From Channallabes apus (Eukaryota; Chordata; Actinopteri; Siluriformes; Clariidae), in the NCBI GenBank assembly GCA_030522415.1, contig CM060124.1, forward strand, positions 29,891,254-29,955,253: DNA of 64,000 bases, read 5' to 3'. Positions 21,139-33,118 of this stretch are shown piece by piece (the stretch's first letter is position 1; every line of letters begins with the position of its first letter). A program made the position numbers and the translations under genes. The notes below the pieces were generated by a model that was given only the letters and a program-made list of their open reading frames with translations, searched no databases and was not told the origin of the DNA.

Positions 21139-21458
21139 GACCGAGGACCAGGAAGCTGAAGAAGAAGAAGAGCAGCAAGGAGGACAAGCGGCCTCGCACC
21201 GCGTTCACGGCCGAGCAGCTGCAGCGGCTCAAGGCGGAGTTCCAGGCGAGCCGCTACATCACAGAGCAGCGACGACAGTCCCTGGCGCAGGAGCTCAACC
21301 TCAACGAGTCGCAGATCAAAATCTGGTTCCAGAACAAGCGAGCCAAGATCAAGAAGGCGAGCGGCTACAAGAACGGACTGGCTCTGCAGCTGATGGCACA
21401 GGGACTCTACAACCACTCCACCACCACCATCCAGGAGGACAAGGAGGACAGCGAGTAG
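21139..21458 (+). CDS. en1: Engrailed homeobox protein En1-type, exon 2
   Basis: This exon encodes residues 168-273. It begins [11 protein letters not shown] (EH3 and nuclear-localisation-like basic run), then the homeodomain at residues 183-242 with [10 protein letters not shown] in the N-terminal arm and [13 protein letters not shown] in recognition helix 3. Homeodomain position 50 is Gln (residue 232) and position 51 is Asn (233), so TAATTA-type sites are expected. The C-terminal EH5 region reads [19 protein letters not shown] (246-264), ending DKEDSE. The Ile in [11 protein letters not shown] and GLAL support En1 identity. Role: nuclear homeodomain repressor in midbrain-hindbrain boundary, ventral limb/fin ectoderm and muscle pioneer patterning (family knowledge). 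The coding exon is intact, with no frameshift. Confidence 0.97.
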
Positions 21459-22290
21459 CAGCGTGCAGGAACAAGCCGAGGATGAGGATTAATCCTGGTT
21501 CAATAATGATTATAACAGCCACAATAAACCCATTCATAATTTTCTTTTTCTCCGTGAATTTTATTTAAAAACAAAACAGCAAAAACAAACAAACGATTGG
21601 CACTACAGTTTGTCTATCAGGGATCCAAGCACCAAATATGCTGGAAACCCGTTATTATTATTATTATTATTATTTGGAGAAGAACATCATTTCCACCGAT
21701 CTCCTCTCCCTCCTCATCTCTTAATTGAATCACTCAATGATATAAAAAGAAAGACTCTGAGGACATTTTTTTAATGGACGCTGACCCAAAGCGACCTTCT
21801 GACACGAAGAAGCGGACTAGAATTCCTTATTTAATTCTGTACAAATTTATGGACTCTATGAAGATTTCTATAAATATAAATATAAATATAAATATATAAC
21901 AGCCAAAATTGTAAGATGTATATATTTAAAATTCAGGTAAGGTTAAGACATGTGGTTCTTCCTTACTTGCTGGCATTTTTTGTTGTTTTCTTTTCTTTCT
22001 TTCTTTTTTTAAACAGTCCTGTGTCATACTTTTTAGATTTTTTTGTGATTGCACTGTCCTACATCATTTAAAAAAAAAAAAGAAAACCTCGCACAAATTC
22101 CACACAATGACGTAAACTGAACAGATGCTTCAAACCAAAGATTTTCACCTGTTTAGGCATTATGTTGTCTGAAATAATAAAAAAAAGAAGAAAAAAAAAA
22201 CTTTTTATAGAATCAAAGTGTGATCAAATTTGTGAACAAACGCGTGCTTTATTTCATACAATATATTTGATATAAAATAAAAGTTAATTA
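21459..22290 (+). other. en1: en1 3-prime untranslated region (probable)
   Basis: Transcribed tail inferred from position. Canonical AATAAA signals lie at 21523-21528, 22176-22181 and 22276-22281. The last two follow long A-rich and T-rich stretches and would give a 3-prime UTR of about 0.75-0.85 kb. An (ATT)n run is at 21654-21675 and an (ATAAAT)n run near 21872-21896. Confidence 0.55.
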
Positions 22291-23109
22291 CACGTCTCAA
22301 CTTTGAAAAGAAAAAAATGTTCAGGATTGTCAAGATAGTCATTCATTTAGCCTTCACATTAATTCTAATTTTAGAGGGAATTATCTATCTATCTAATTTA
22401 AAACAGGCTGAATTTCTGAAACATTTACCTCTGACCTTTCACCTTCACATTATTGTATCTATCGACCAATCATAAATGTCATTTCATGTATCAGAGATTT
22501 ATTGCTTTTTAATCCACCCAAATTAGATGTACCTGTGTTTACCGACATTTGATAAATCCATTTCAATTTATTCAGTCTAAAATTACTTCCCTTTATCTAT
22601 TTTCCTCTTTTGTTGTTACATTTAGAAATAGCAAAAATACAACCTTCACATTAGAATTTTGACCAAACGCTATTTACGGGTTTTTGTTTTCTGTCTGAAA
22701 AGCGACAAACGTGCCGTCACGCGCAACCACAGCGACACAAAATGGGAAACCCTAAAGGTCAAAGTTCAAAGTCTGCCGTCAAAATAGACTCCCGTGGGCC
22801 TTCAGTTTCTAAAAAAAAAGAAAGCCTCGAGGGACTGCAGAGAAAATCTGCTGCAAGTCAAAAAATATTATCCGAATTCCCCTGTTCAAGAAAAGCGCAA
22901 TGAACAGCATGCTGGGAAAAAATGCAGATGCGTGCACGTATCTCAATGTGCGCGTATAGGGCATACTTACAGTACAACCCCACCATTATTAGTTATATTT
23001 CATAAGAAACAAAAAACAAAAGTAAATAAGTTTTAATTAATTAAATGCGCAATTAAGAACCAAAAATTATCCGGCTTTGAATTGAATGTTGTGTATGGCT
23101 AATAGTATT

Positions 23110-23145
<36 letters not shown>

Positions 23146-23175
23146 CCTGCATTAAAAGAAATGTCGTATGAGCGT

Positions 23176-23207
<32 letters not shown>

Positions 23208-24027
23208 TTAAAATAATGTATTTTCCCGCGACCCTGAACAGTGGTGTAGAGAGAGACTAACATTAATTTTTATTATCCTGTCCTCCCACGATCACATAAA
23301 CTGAGGACGTAAATGGAAGAAGGAAGTGGTTTTGCTTGTCGAATTCACGTGCAATAATTTAGATTTAAATGTTTTATTATTATTTTTTATAAACCCCAAT
23401 AATAGGTTCCGTAATGAAGGTGAATTATTTAATTAATTAATTTTTTTTTTGTTTAAGCGAAAACGCGCATTTTAACAATGCCTCCTAACATTGCTGATTC
23501 AGTTTATTGCGTGGACGCTAAACGGTTATAAAATCACTTAACAAATAAAAATAATACTAAAATAAAACACGGGAGAATCAGAAGGCGGCCAGGCCCTGGA
23601 CACAGAATGTCCTCATGCTCCTTAACAACACTGTTTGATGCCTGCTACATCATACACCAAGCGGATAAACCGGCCATTCATAAAACATAGTTTGAAAAAA
23701 AATATTAATGATAATATCAACAGCTTAACTGCAATATTTGCTCGAATCTTTTTAAACGATGTCCTACGAATGTTCATGTTAGTTTATGAACATAGTTACT
23801 GTTCATGTTACTGTATGGACATTACAGGAACATTATTGTAAGGACAGTCAGAAGAATCATTTCGACACCTTAATCATTTGTAACAAATGTTTTTTTTTTC
23901 CTTTCTTTTAAGCACTTCAGCATCAGGAGTGGATTTCAGCTCTTTGTTCTTTTATAGATTTTCTAATAAGCTTTAATCCATTACAATTAACTCGCATTGA
24001 CATTAATCTAGTCAGTGAGGAGAGCGA

Positions 24028-24035
24028 TGACGTCA
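24028..24035. promoter_or_regulatory. Perfect CRE palindrome TGACGTCA
   Basis: The 8-base CREB/ATF consensus sits in a short GC-richer island (24015-24075). Isolated motif; function unknown. Confidence 0.35.
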
Positions 24036-24435
24036 GCACGGAGAAGGATCAATCCGCGCGCGCGCGCACACACAGCCGAGCACCTACTAATTCAAACACA
24101 ATTTTGCTTCTTCTCAGTCAATTAAATCAGCATCTTGCTGAAAATTTTTTTCTATGTGCAATTATTAATTTTCTTTACTATATGCTAAAAGTAAATCGAT
24201 TGTTAATATTTAGTTCTATTTTAGTGTTCGGGAAAACCCTAGAATTTAATTGGTCTGCGTTTTTTGATTATTTACAAAAACACACGATTTAACTTTTTCA
24301 GTTAAACAATAAAAAACACATAATTGTACGTGTCTTACAGAACAGCATCTTTTCGTGTGGTTTAAACGAGGCTACAATTTAATTAAAATAAATGAATTAC
24401 TTAAATAAATCTTGAATTAAAACGTCACGATAATA

Positions 24436-24437
<2 letters not shown>

Positions 24438-24506
<69 letters not shown>
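24438..24506 (+). repeat. (CTAT)n microsatellite
   Basis: About 17 perfect tetranucleotide units. Confidence 0.97.
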
Positions 24507-25202
24507 ATCAGTCTGTCTGCAATAAACGGATGCGTCAGAATTTCTTTAAACCTTCTTTCTTAAAACTTAAAATATTTCTTACTAATTTCGAATTAATTTC
24601 CAGAATAAAGCAGATACAATCAGCCACGCCACACACTATAGACATAAAAACGAGCTTCTACTTTCAGTTTTATTGACTTGTTTTGTCATTTCATTAAAAT
24701 GCAGCGTCAATATGGCAAAAACAAAAATGTATAATTAATCGGAATGTATGCTATATAAAAATTTGAATTTAAGCATTTAACATTTGAATAAGCATACATG
24801 TTTCACTTGAAGCTTTTGACATCAAATTTGTGGAAAAACGCAACTATTTAGTTAAACACAAAAATCTACAAACAAACAAATAAACTAATTGTAATGTATA
24901 CTGTTTTGTGTTTCTCTGACAGTTATTGAAAAAAACAAAAATCCAAAAATAAATGCTCCTTGATTTTGTCAATTAGATTTTTGCAAAATAAGCAAATAAC
25001 AAAAAAGAATAAAAAATAAAAAGCTTAATAAATGCCCATGCATTATCTCTCCACCCTAAAGATACACAAGACAATATTTCTTTAATATATATGCAAATGC
25101 ACATAATAATATGGAAATGCGTGTGTGCGTGTCCTTGATCCATGATAATTCTGTACTGTAGGTTATGGACACAGGTAAAGAAAGAGAGGAGAAAACTTGG
25201 AA

Positions 25203-25388
25203 AACGACGGACGTGTGTGTGTGTGTGTGTGTGTGTTGAGGATGGGGCTCTGTTTTCATTTCCCATGTGGTGCACTTGAGAGGGCACACCAGGAGTCTCA
25301 GACAGCGAGAAGCTCCTCCTGATCCAGTACAAAATTTCACAGCCTTGTGCTTTTTGACCTCCTCCTTGTGTGTGTGTGTGTGTGTGTA

Positions 25389-25420
<32 letters not shown>

Positions 25421-25720
25421 CCAAAGTGATCATGGCTCGACGATCAAAACTAAAAGAGATCAGCAAGCCTGAATGTGTGTGTGTGTGTGTGTGTGTGTGC
25501 TTTCAGACAACACAACACATACACACACTCTTTCCAGGGAAGAGATGATTCTTTAGATCTCTGCCCTGGAACTGCCCTTGTGAGTTTGCTGACAACTTCA
25601 CCGTTTAATCCAGTTCTCTCTGGGAGGGTTCAAAGTTTACCTCAACAATTTCTACTTGCTGGATTTCATTTTCATGTCACAATTTTCAAACAACACAAAG
25701 AAAGAAAGAAAGAAAGAAAG
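25203..25720. repeat. Cluster of (GT)n tracts and a (GAAA)n tract
   Basis: GT tracts at 25203-25237, 25368-25408 (running into a GA tract) and 25472-25499, and a GAAA tract at 25696-25722. Unique sequence separates them. The CVCVCV open frames here are tract translation. Confidence 0.9.
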
Positions 25721-26059
25721 AAAAAGAAAGTAACGGAGGAAAGAAAACTGAAGGTGAGCGAACAATTGTATTGATAGCTGTAAATCTAGAGCTATAAGTC
25801 TCCAGACATTAAACATTAATATTAAATAAGCAATAAATATATTTTAAAATGTATGCCTTAAAGTTGTTTAATGAATAAAAAATATTTAATCATAATATTA
25901 AAGCAAGGAAACACTTCACACTGTGCCTGATTAAAAAAAATAATTAATAAAAATTGCATTTGAGGAAATTTGTTTCTTTGACATTTTACAACAGTAAACA
26001 TATCTATAAATGAATACTCCTCCCCCCCAAATGATTGGACATTATTTAATGAATAACAC

Positions 26060-26480
26060 TTGTGATCAAAGGTAAATTGCTGTGTAAGGAGTCTCCAGTT
26101 TTACTGCAAGGTTTTCTTTTAATGTGTGTTCAAAAAAAAGAAAGAGAAAAGAAACTGAACAACTTGATTTATGGACATTTCACAAAACATGTAACTATAC
26201 ATTGATATAAATTCTGTTATAAATAATGAATTGCTTTCATATAACAGATCTAAGGCACTTCAGGGTCTGATATTATGGGAAAACAATCAACAACAAAGCA
26301 AGTTTTGATCATACGCTATCTAAACATGAGATTACATGGTCCGATAAACAGTATGACTTGATAAACTTAGAAACACTTTAAGCAGCTATGAAAAATATAA
26401 TAATAATGATATATGTATAAACAATGAAACACTCCAGGACTCGCTGTTATAGGAAAATAATCAACATTATTACACTGGTT
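26060..26480. repeat. Block with dispersed AAATAATCAAC and GAGTCTCCAGT motifs
   Basis: GTAAGGAGTCTCCAGTTTTA is at about 26084, TTATGGGAAAACAATCAACA at about 26273 and GTTATAGGAAAATAATCAAC at about 26446. The same motifs recur elsewhere (34515-34534, 40859-40875 reversed, 50211-50228 reversed, and for the second motif 404, 27005, 30270). The block is not part of any transposon I could delimit. Confidence 0.5.
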
Positions 26481-27095
26481 ATATTTTGTTAAAGAAAAAG
26501 CTGGCAGCGGACTTGTTTTTAACACATGCTTTAATAAAAAAAAAAAAAAAACCTCCATATGAGAGTTAGGAACAGCGCCAGATGCTGAGACGATCCCACA
26601 AACCATTCCTAAATCCATCATTATCTGACGATCTATCACCGCTGTCGTTTCCCCCACAAGAGAAGATGAGGTCAGGTTCTCTGCATGTTCTTCTCAACTT
26701 TACCACACATGTGCTCTGTCTCGTCTCTGTTTTTTCCCTGGATTCTCTTTTTTTTCTCCAACTGAATCAACCTTTGGGTAAAAGTGTTTAGAGCTCAAAC
26801 AAATACTATAGTTTTTAAAAATTATAATCTTTTTTAAAAATCACACTTTATACTGCGCTTGAAATCTGAGGTTGGTCAGAAGGTAGTGATTCGTTCAGAG
26901 GGACTTTTACTGCAAACGCACCATGTTTTTGACCCTTAACCTTAGCCATGTTGTTATTGTTATTTTTAACAAAAGCTTTAAAAATGTTTCCCAACTCTCA
27001 TAGAAAAAGTCTCCAGTGTTAGGGACATTTTTGTTCAGAGGATTATACAGAATGAATGCTCTAGGACTTACACGAGTAACATATGTAATCATTTA
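26481..27095. other. Unique spacer
   Basis: No gene recognised. A third GTCTCCAGTGTTA motif is at about 27008. A poly-A run is at 26535-26551. Confidence 0.35.
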
Positions 27096-27163
27096 CAGTT
27101 GAAGTTGGATGTTTACATACACTTAGGTTGATGTTATAAAAAAAAAAAATAAATAAATAAAAT

Positions 27164-27212
<49 letters not shown>

Positions 27213-28502
27213 CTTTAATTTTTGATAGTTGGTTAGGACATGTACATTATGCCTGATACAAGTAATTTTCCAACAATTGTTTACAGATATATGGCCAATT
27301 CCCAATTACACAATTCCATTGGATCATACGTTTACATACATTTAGTTGACTGTGCCTTGAAACAGAAAATTATGATTTGACGATCATTGTATTATTAGCT
27401 TATTGGAAATGTTTGACATCATGAGGAAATCAAAAACAATCACCCAAGACCTTCACAATTCTGGTTCATACCTAGAAACAATTTCTAAATGCCTGATGGT
27501 ACCACATTCATGTAGAGAAACAATACTATGCAAGTATAAACTCCATTGGACCACGCAGACATCCTGCTGCTCAGGTACTTTGGTACAAAAAAATACAAAT
27601 CCCATAACAACAACAGACCTTTTGAAGACACTAGTACTAAAGTACCTATATTCACAATTAAGCGAGACTGATATTGATGTAACTCGAAAGAATATTCAGC
27701 AAAGAAATCACCAAAATCACCACAAAAAAGCCAAACTACAGTTTGCAGTTACACAAGTAGACAAAATCCTCCTTTTTGGAGAAACACCTTCTGGTCTGAT
27801 AAACAAACAAACAAACAAACAAAAAAACAAACAAAAAAACATGATATGAATGACCATTGTTATATCTGGAGTAAAAAAGGGTGAGGTTTGCAAGCTGAAG
27901 AACACCATCCCAATCATGAAGCACGGGGGTGGCAGCATCATGTTGTGAAGATGCTTTGCTCCAGGATGGACTGATGCACTTCACAAAATAGATGGCATCA
28001 TAAGGAAGGAAGATTATGTCATTTCAAGACATCAGCCAGGAAGTTCAAGCTTGGTCACAACTGGGAATTACAAATGGACAATGACACCGAGCGTCCTTCA
28101 AAAGTAGTGGCAAAACTCAATCCAATAGATAATTTGTGGGTGTTGGAGGAAGCAGGTCTTCAAACCTGACTCAGTTAGACCAGTTCATTCAGAAGGAATG
28201 GGCAAAAATATCAGCAAAATATTGAAAGAAGCTTGAGGAAGGCGACCTCAAATGTTTTGACCAAAGTTTAACAATTAAAAGGCAATAAATCCAAATACCT
28301 ACTAAGCGTATGTAAACTTCTGGGCCACTGGAAATATAAATAATGGGAAAATACTTTCTTTCTACTATTATTCTGACATCTGACAGTGATCGCAACTGAC
28401 AGAAGACAGGGAATGTTCCCTAGGATTAAATATTAGCAATTGTGAAAAACTGAGCTTAAATGTATTTTGGCTAAGGGGTATGTAAATGTCGGACTTCAAC
28501 TG
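27096..28502 (+). mobile_element. Sleeping Beauty-type Tc1 element, relic
   Basis: The ends read CAGTTGAAGTTGGATGTTTA at the left and its inverted counterpart TGTCGGACTTCAACTG at the right, with TA at 27094-27095 and 28503-28504. Inner direct-repeat-like blocks (GTTTACATACA near 27110 and 27330) give the IR/DR layout of Sleeping Beauty-type elements. About 1.4 kb. An (AT)n tract interrupts the left repeat (27167-27211). The internal transposase is decayed. Confidence 0.93.
27410..28260 (+). pseudogene. Sleeping Beauty-type transposase relic
   Basis: The + strand retains AAATCAAAAACAATCACCCA, CAAGACCTTCACAATTCTGG and GACCACGCAGACATCCTGCT in the DNA-binding part. It also retains AAGCACGGGGGTGGCAGCAT and CACTTCACAAAATAGATGGC in the catalytic part. 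Many indels and stops split the frame. A CAAA repeat (27799-27839) replaces the region that should encode the first catalytic Asp. The GGGGGTGGCAGCATCATGTT segment marks the conserved GGG-SIM region. Confidence 0.85.
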
Positions 28503-28716
28503 TAATGAGTTTAATGTTAGATGTACCATCACGTAATATTTTTATTTTCTAATTTGTTTACTTGATTTACTAATCATGCACACAATTTAGTAAAACAAGT
28601 AAACAAATTAAGGAAAAAATATGTTGTGATTGTTTTTCTCATTTACTTGCATAAATAAAAAAATGTCAGCAATTTTTAATGCTCAACCAAATTAAGAAAA
28701 AAAGTTGACTGTTTAC

Positions 28717-28822
28717 ATTTAGGCATTTGGCAGACGCTGTTATCCAGAGCGACTTACATTTTTATCTCATTATACATCTGAGCAGTTGAGGGTTAAGGGC
28801 CTTGCTCAAGGGCCCAACAGTT
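28717..28822 (-). mobile_element. SINE family B, 3-prime fragment
   Basis: The minus orientation shows ACATTTAGGCATTTGGCAGA, CCAGAGCGACTTACATTTTT and CATCTGAGCAGTTGAGGGTT, then CAAGGGCCCAACAG. It is truncated before the tRNA head. Confidence 0.85.
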
Positions 28823-29300
28823 TCCTTATTTTACTAAATGTTTGGCATAAATAATAAAAAAGCCAACAAATTATGGGAAAATAACATGACTGGTTTTCAC
28901 ACTGGCTTTCTAGTTTTTACACAATTGTGCACAATTTTTTAAATTAATTTTTTTACAAAATTAGCAAAGATTTGTAAACTTTGTCACTATCTGTCCTGTT
29001 TGATTTGAGTAATTTTACTAAATTGTGCACAAACTCCACTACAAGGGCGTCCTAAAAGTCACCTTGATTTAGCCGTGAGATTTGTGTGTAATGTGTAATA
29101 TATTTAAAAATTATATAAACAAATTTTTTTGATAAAAAAGTATGAATTTTTGGGACACATTGTATTAGAAAACTTTTTTATTTAATTATAATTTTTAAAA
29201 GATTAAAAGATTGTCATCTTTAATTAAAGAAATTATATAAACTTATAGTCATAAATTTGTTGTTGTGTTATTATTTTTCTCTAACAGCATATAATCACTA
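28823..29300. other. AT-rich spacer
   Basis: No gene or repeat recognised beyond A/T runs. Confidence 0.35.
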
Positions 29301-29302
29301 CA

Positions 29303-29533
29303 CATCTTCATCTTCTATACCACTTTATCCTGTATTTAGGGTCGCGGGGACCTGGGGCATAGAGGCTTAGGGCACGAGGGAGGGTACACCCAGGACAGGG
29401 TGCCAAATCTTTGGACTGTGGGAGGAAACCGGAGTACCCGGAGGAAACCCACCAAGCACGGGGAGAACATGCAAACTCCATGCACACAGAGACGGGAATC
29501 GAACCCGGACACTGGAAGTGCAAGGCGATGTCA
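29303..29533 (-). mobile_element. SINE family A, internally deleted copy
   Basis: Reading the minus copy from its tail: TTCTATACCACTTTATCCTG, GGGTCGCGGGGACCTGGG, CAGGGTGCCAAATC, then a direct jump to TTTGGACTGTGGGAGG, and GGGAATCGAACCCGG (B box reversed). The middle segment with the CA-rich stretch is missing. Confidence 0.9.
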
Positions 29534-29834
29534 TCACTAATTAATACTTAATTAATTATGAATGCTATTAGTATTATTAGCATTATAAACATTTTTAATG
29601 TAGCCAGCTAACCAAGCTAGCGCTAGCTGCAAAGCCTCATCTTGCTTCTTTCCAACTATAGGGATTTCCTTTTTTTTTCCATTTTCCTTTTTTTTTTTAG
29701 TCTAGCTGGCCGAGACTACATTGGCGGAATCTTTTTTTTTTTTTTTTTTAATACTGCTCAGACCTTGTTCAAGTCATTTTTATGGCCTGTCTGTCTCACC
29801 ACTCTATCTGTCTGGCGGGTGAGGCAACAAAGGA

Positions 29835-29965
29835 TGGCATTGAGTGAGAACCCCCCACCACGTGCGTGAGAACCCCCCAGTACGTGAGAACCCCCACTAC
29901 GGCAGGCGGAGTGTGGAGTGGGGTTTGGGGTGGGGTGGCGGGGGTGGCGGGGGGGGGGGGGGGGC
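29835..29965 (+). repeat. GTGAGAACCCCC direct repeats and G-rich run
   Basis: Three copies of GTGAGAACCCCC(CA) lie at about 29845, 29866 and 29884. They are followed by a G-rich stretch (29918-29966) with five or more G runs of three or longer, ending in about 17 Gs. This is a strong G-quadruplex candidate. Confidence 0.8.
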
Positions 29966-30097
29966 TTTGCACTGGGCTTAGCTAAGCAGTTCCAAATGCG
30001 CAAAGCCGATGAACAAATATTACATGGTGGATGCAGCCTCTTAGCTCTGTGACAGAAACCCTTCCCTTCTTCCGTCAGCCAGCTGTGCAGAACGAGA

Positions 30098-30106
30098 AAC
30101 ACACAC

Positions 30107-30138
<32 letters not shown>
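30098..30138 (-). repeat. (CA)n microsatellite
   Basis: About 20 dinucleotide units with one G interruption. Confidence 0.95.
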
Positions 30139-30144
<6 letters not shown>

Positions 30145-30699
30145 CTGTAGCAACGAGGGCCTTGTTGGAAGGAAAACAGACGGGGAAAGCTAGAGCAGCT
30201 GCTTTGTCTGTGAACTTGGAATAGAGAGCCAGCGTTAGACTTTCTAAGGAGGTATTTATGTTCCGGGAAGAAGTCTCCAGTTCCATCACTTTCTATCACT
30301 GAAGGTTTTGCACATTATGATTGTTTTTCTTTTTGTCTTTTTTAAAGCTGAACTTTGTACCGAATTGAAATTCTCGCCGGTTCTTAGTTTTTTAACTCTG
30401 TGACATCACAACTACAAATTTAATAAGCATTAGCTATAAAATGTTAAGATGTACTGCTGAATCAGCTAAGACTCCTAACTATAAATCTTGCCAAACTCAT
30501 TTGTTTTTAGTGTCTAAATTTGGTAGTTTACCGCACGGGCATGGATTTTATGATTTTAGTTCTACATCCTCATTAAACATTAAAATAAAATAAAAAGTGA
30601 TCGCAACTGACCTAAAACAGGGAATGTTGACTAGGATTAAATATCAGGAATTGTGAAAAACAGAGTTTAAATATGTATATTTTGACAAGCTCATGATCT

Positions 30700-30975
30700 C
30701 CCGCTTGGCAACACGATGGAACACCTCGCACCTTCCAGGGACCAGGTTAGATTCCTGCCTCGGGTCTGTGTGCGTGTCGTGCTTGGTGGGTTTCCTCTGG
30801 GTACCCCAGTTTCCTCCCACAGTCCAAAGACATGCAAATTAGGCTAAATAGTGTTCCCAAATTGCCTGTAGTGTGTGAATGCGTGTGTGAATGTTAACTG
30901 GAGATCCTACACCAATCACCATTGGTCTCCATGGCACCTAGTTGGGCTCCAGAGATTCAGAAATAGATGGATGGA
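30700..30975 (+). mobile_element. SINE family A copy
   Basis: Degraded tRNA-like head with a B-box-like GGTTAGATTCCTGCC, then TTGGTGGGTTTCCTCTGGGT, AGTCCAAAGACATGCAAATT and GGCTAAATAGTGTTCCCAAA. It ends in a GATGGATGGAT tail. Confidence 0.88.
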
Positions 30976-31141
30976 TCGCCGCTTTGAATAACTTAAGAAC
31001 TGGTTCAGTGGGTTTCCACCACCCCAGCTGTGATTTTTCCAATACAAAGTCAGACCAAAGTGATATGTGACAGCAGAAATGTGTTTCAACCACATTACTA
31101 AAACAATACATGTATAAAAATAAGGATTTGTTAGGCATTAT

Positions 31142-31245
31142 AGGCAGTGCAATGGCGTAGTCGTGAGCATTGTGGCCTTGAATGTCATGGGTAGAGGGTT
31201 TGAATCCTCCTTCGGGGCTGTGTGGAGTTTGCATGTTCTTTGGAC
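31142..31245 (+). mobile_element. SINE family A head (tail at 34000-34045)
   Basis: The tRNA-like head has GGGTTTGAATCC as B box and GTGTGGAGTTTGCATGTTCT, then breaks off into Tc1-type sequence. A family A tail (CCCGCGACCCTG, then AACGCTGTAGAAAACAAG) appears at 34003-34040. One SINE was therefore probably split by the 2.75-kb block between. Confidence 0.65.
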
Positions 31246-31252
31246 ATTGTTT

Positions 31253-31720
31253 CAAAAGAACCACACCTGTCTATATCAGGTCCCACAGTTAACAGTGCAT
31301 GTCAGAGCACAAACAAAGACATAAAGTCCAAGGAATTGTAAACCTCCGAGACAAGATTGTATCAAGGCACAGATCTGTGGAAGGGTACAGAAAAATTTTA
31401 AGGTTCAGATGAGCACAGTGGCCTCCATCATCCATACATGGAACCACTAGGAGTCTGCCAACAGTGGGTTGCCCGGCCAAACTGAACGATTAGGGACAAG
31501 GGCCTTAGTCAGGGAGGTGACCAATAATCTGCCTGGCCACTTTATCATGCAGTGCTGCAGTAATATTTCTTACTCTGGAAGGTTCTCCTCTCTCCACAGA
31601 GAAACACTGGAGCTCTTTTAGAGTCACCTTGGTCATCTCCCTGAGTAAGGTCCTTCTCCCACAGTCGCTGGCCAGTCAGTTCGCTCTAGGAAGAGTCCTG
31701 GTGGTTCGAAATTTCATCTA
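31253..31720. pseudogene. Old Tc1 copy, rearranged head-to-head fragments
   Basis: Bases 31253-31480 read forward as the N-terminal half of a Tc1-type transposase region (CTATATCAGGTCCCACAGTT, ACCTCCGAGACAAGATTGTA, ATCCATACATGGAACC). Bases 31485-31718 read in reverse orientation (TCAGTTCGCTCTAGGAAGAG, TCCTGGTGGTTCGAAATTTC). This is an inverted duplication or rearrangement of one family. The reverse half continues past the younger Tc1 at 33652. No frame is intact. Confidence 0.65.
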
Positions 31721-31937
31721 CAGTGGCTTGCAAAAGTATTCGGCCCATTTAAACTTTTCCACATTTTGTCACATTACCGCCACAAACATGAATCAATTTT
31801 ATTGGAATTCAACATGAAAGACCAATACAAAGTGGTGTATACGTGAGAAGTGGAGCGAAAATCATACATGATTCCAAACATTTTTTACAAATAAATAACT
31901 GAAAAGTGGTGTGTGTGTAATTATTCAGCCCCCTGAG

Positions 31938-32932
31938 TCAATACTTTGTAGAAACACCTTTTGCTGCAATTCCAGCCACCAGTCTTTTAGGGTATGTCTC
32001 TACCAGCTTTGCACATCTAGAGACTGAAATCGTTGCCCATTCCTCTTTGCAAAACAGCTCCAGCTCAGTCAGATTAGATGGACAGCGTTTGTGAACAGCA
32101 GTTTTCAGATCTTGCCACAGATTCTCGATTGGATTTAGATCTGGACTTTGACTGGGCCATTCTAACACATGGATATGTTTTGTTTTAAACCATTCCATTG
32201 TTGCCCTGGCTTTATGTTTAGGGTCGTTGTCCTGCTGGAAGGTGAACCTCCGCCCCAGTCTCAAGTCTTTTGCAGACTCCAAGAGGTTTTCTTCCAACAT
32301 TGCCCTGTATTTGGCTCCATCCATCTTCCCATCAACTCTGACCAGCTTCCCTGTCCCTGCTGAAGAGAAGCACCCCCAGAGCATGATGCTGCCACCACCA
32401 TATTTGACAGTGAGGATGGTGTGTTCAGAGTGATGTGCAGTGTTAGTTTTCCGCCACACATAGCGTTTTGCATTTTGGCCAAAAAGTTCCATTTTGGTCT
32501 CATCTGACCAGAGTACCTTCTTCCACATGTTTGCTGTGCAAACGGGACTTCTTATGGTGTTCTGTTAACAACGGCTTTCTTCTTGCCACTCTTCCATAAA
32601 GGCCAACTTTGTGCAGTGCACGACTAATAGTTGTCCTATGGACAGATTCCCCCACCTGAGCTGTAGATCTCTGCAGCTTGTCCAGAGTCACCATGGGCCT
32701 CTTGGCTGCATTTCTGATCAGCGCTCTCCTTGTTCGGCCTGTGAGTTTAGGTGGACGGCCTTGTCTTGGTAGGTTTACAGTTGTGCCATACTCCTTCCAT
32801 TTCTGAATGATCGCTTGAACAGTGGCTCCGTGGGATGTTCAAGCCTTTGGAAATCTTTTTGTAGCCTAAGCCTGCTTTAAATTTCTCAATAACTTTATCC
32901 CTGACCTGTCTGGTGTGTTCTTTGGACGTCAT
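31938..32932 (-). pseudogene. Tc1-type transposase, two frameshifts, catalytic triad intact
   Basis: From 32932 the frame begins MTSKEHTRQVRDKVIEKFKA with GLGYKKISKGLNIPRS in the first helix-turn-helix. A single inserted base (AGCCACTG) shifts the frame there. The second part (32694-32500) has TTISRALHKVGLYGRVARRK. A second frameshift near 32540 precedes MWKKVLWSDETKMELFG. The C-terminal 196-residue frame keeps all three acidic residues: WSDET, QQDNDPKHKA and SPDLNPIENLW. Only two small indels separate it from a continuous frame, so the insertion is relatively young. Confidence 0.93.
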
Positions 32933-33118
32933 GGTGTTGTTGCTCCCAATATTCTCTTAGACAACCTCTGAGGCCGTCACAGAGCAGCTGTATTTGTACT
33001 GACATTAGATTACACACAGGTGCACTCTATTTAGTCATTAGCACTCATCAGGCAATGTCTATGGGCAACTGACTGCACTCAGACCAAAGGGGGCTGAATA
33101 ATTACTTTGCAGTTATTT

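Larger units (their letters stand above)
22300..25200. other. Unique AT-rich DNA downstream of en1
   Basis: No protein gene recognised. It holds (CT)n at 23111-23141, (TTTA)n at 23177-23205, a SINE A tail scrap (CCCGCGACCCTGAACAG, 23225-23241), a GC/CA-rich patch near 24050-24075 and (CTAT)n at 24438-24506. A perfect CRE palindrome TGACGTCA is at 24028-24035. Confidence 0.5.

Noticed and set aside
21065..21568. 167-residue + frame overlapping en1 exon 2 in another frame
   Set aside because: Out of frame with the homeodomain; Gln/Glu-rich read-through only.
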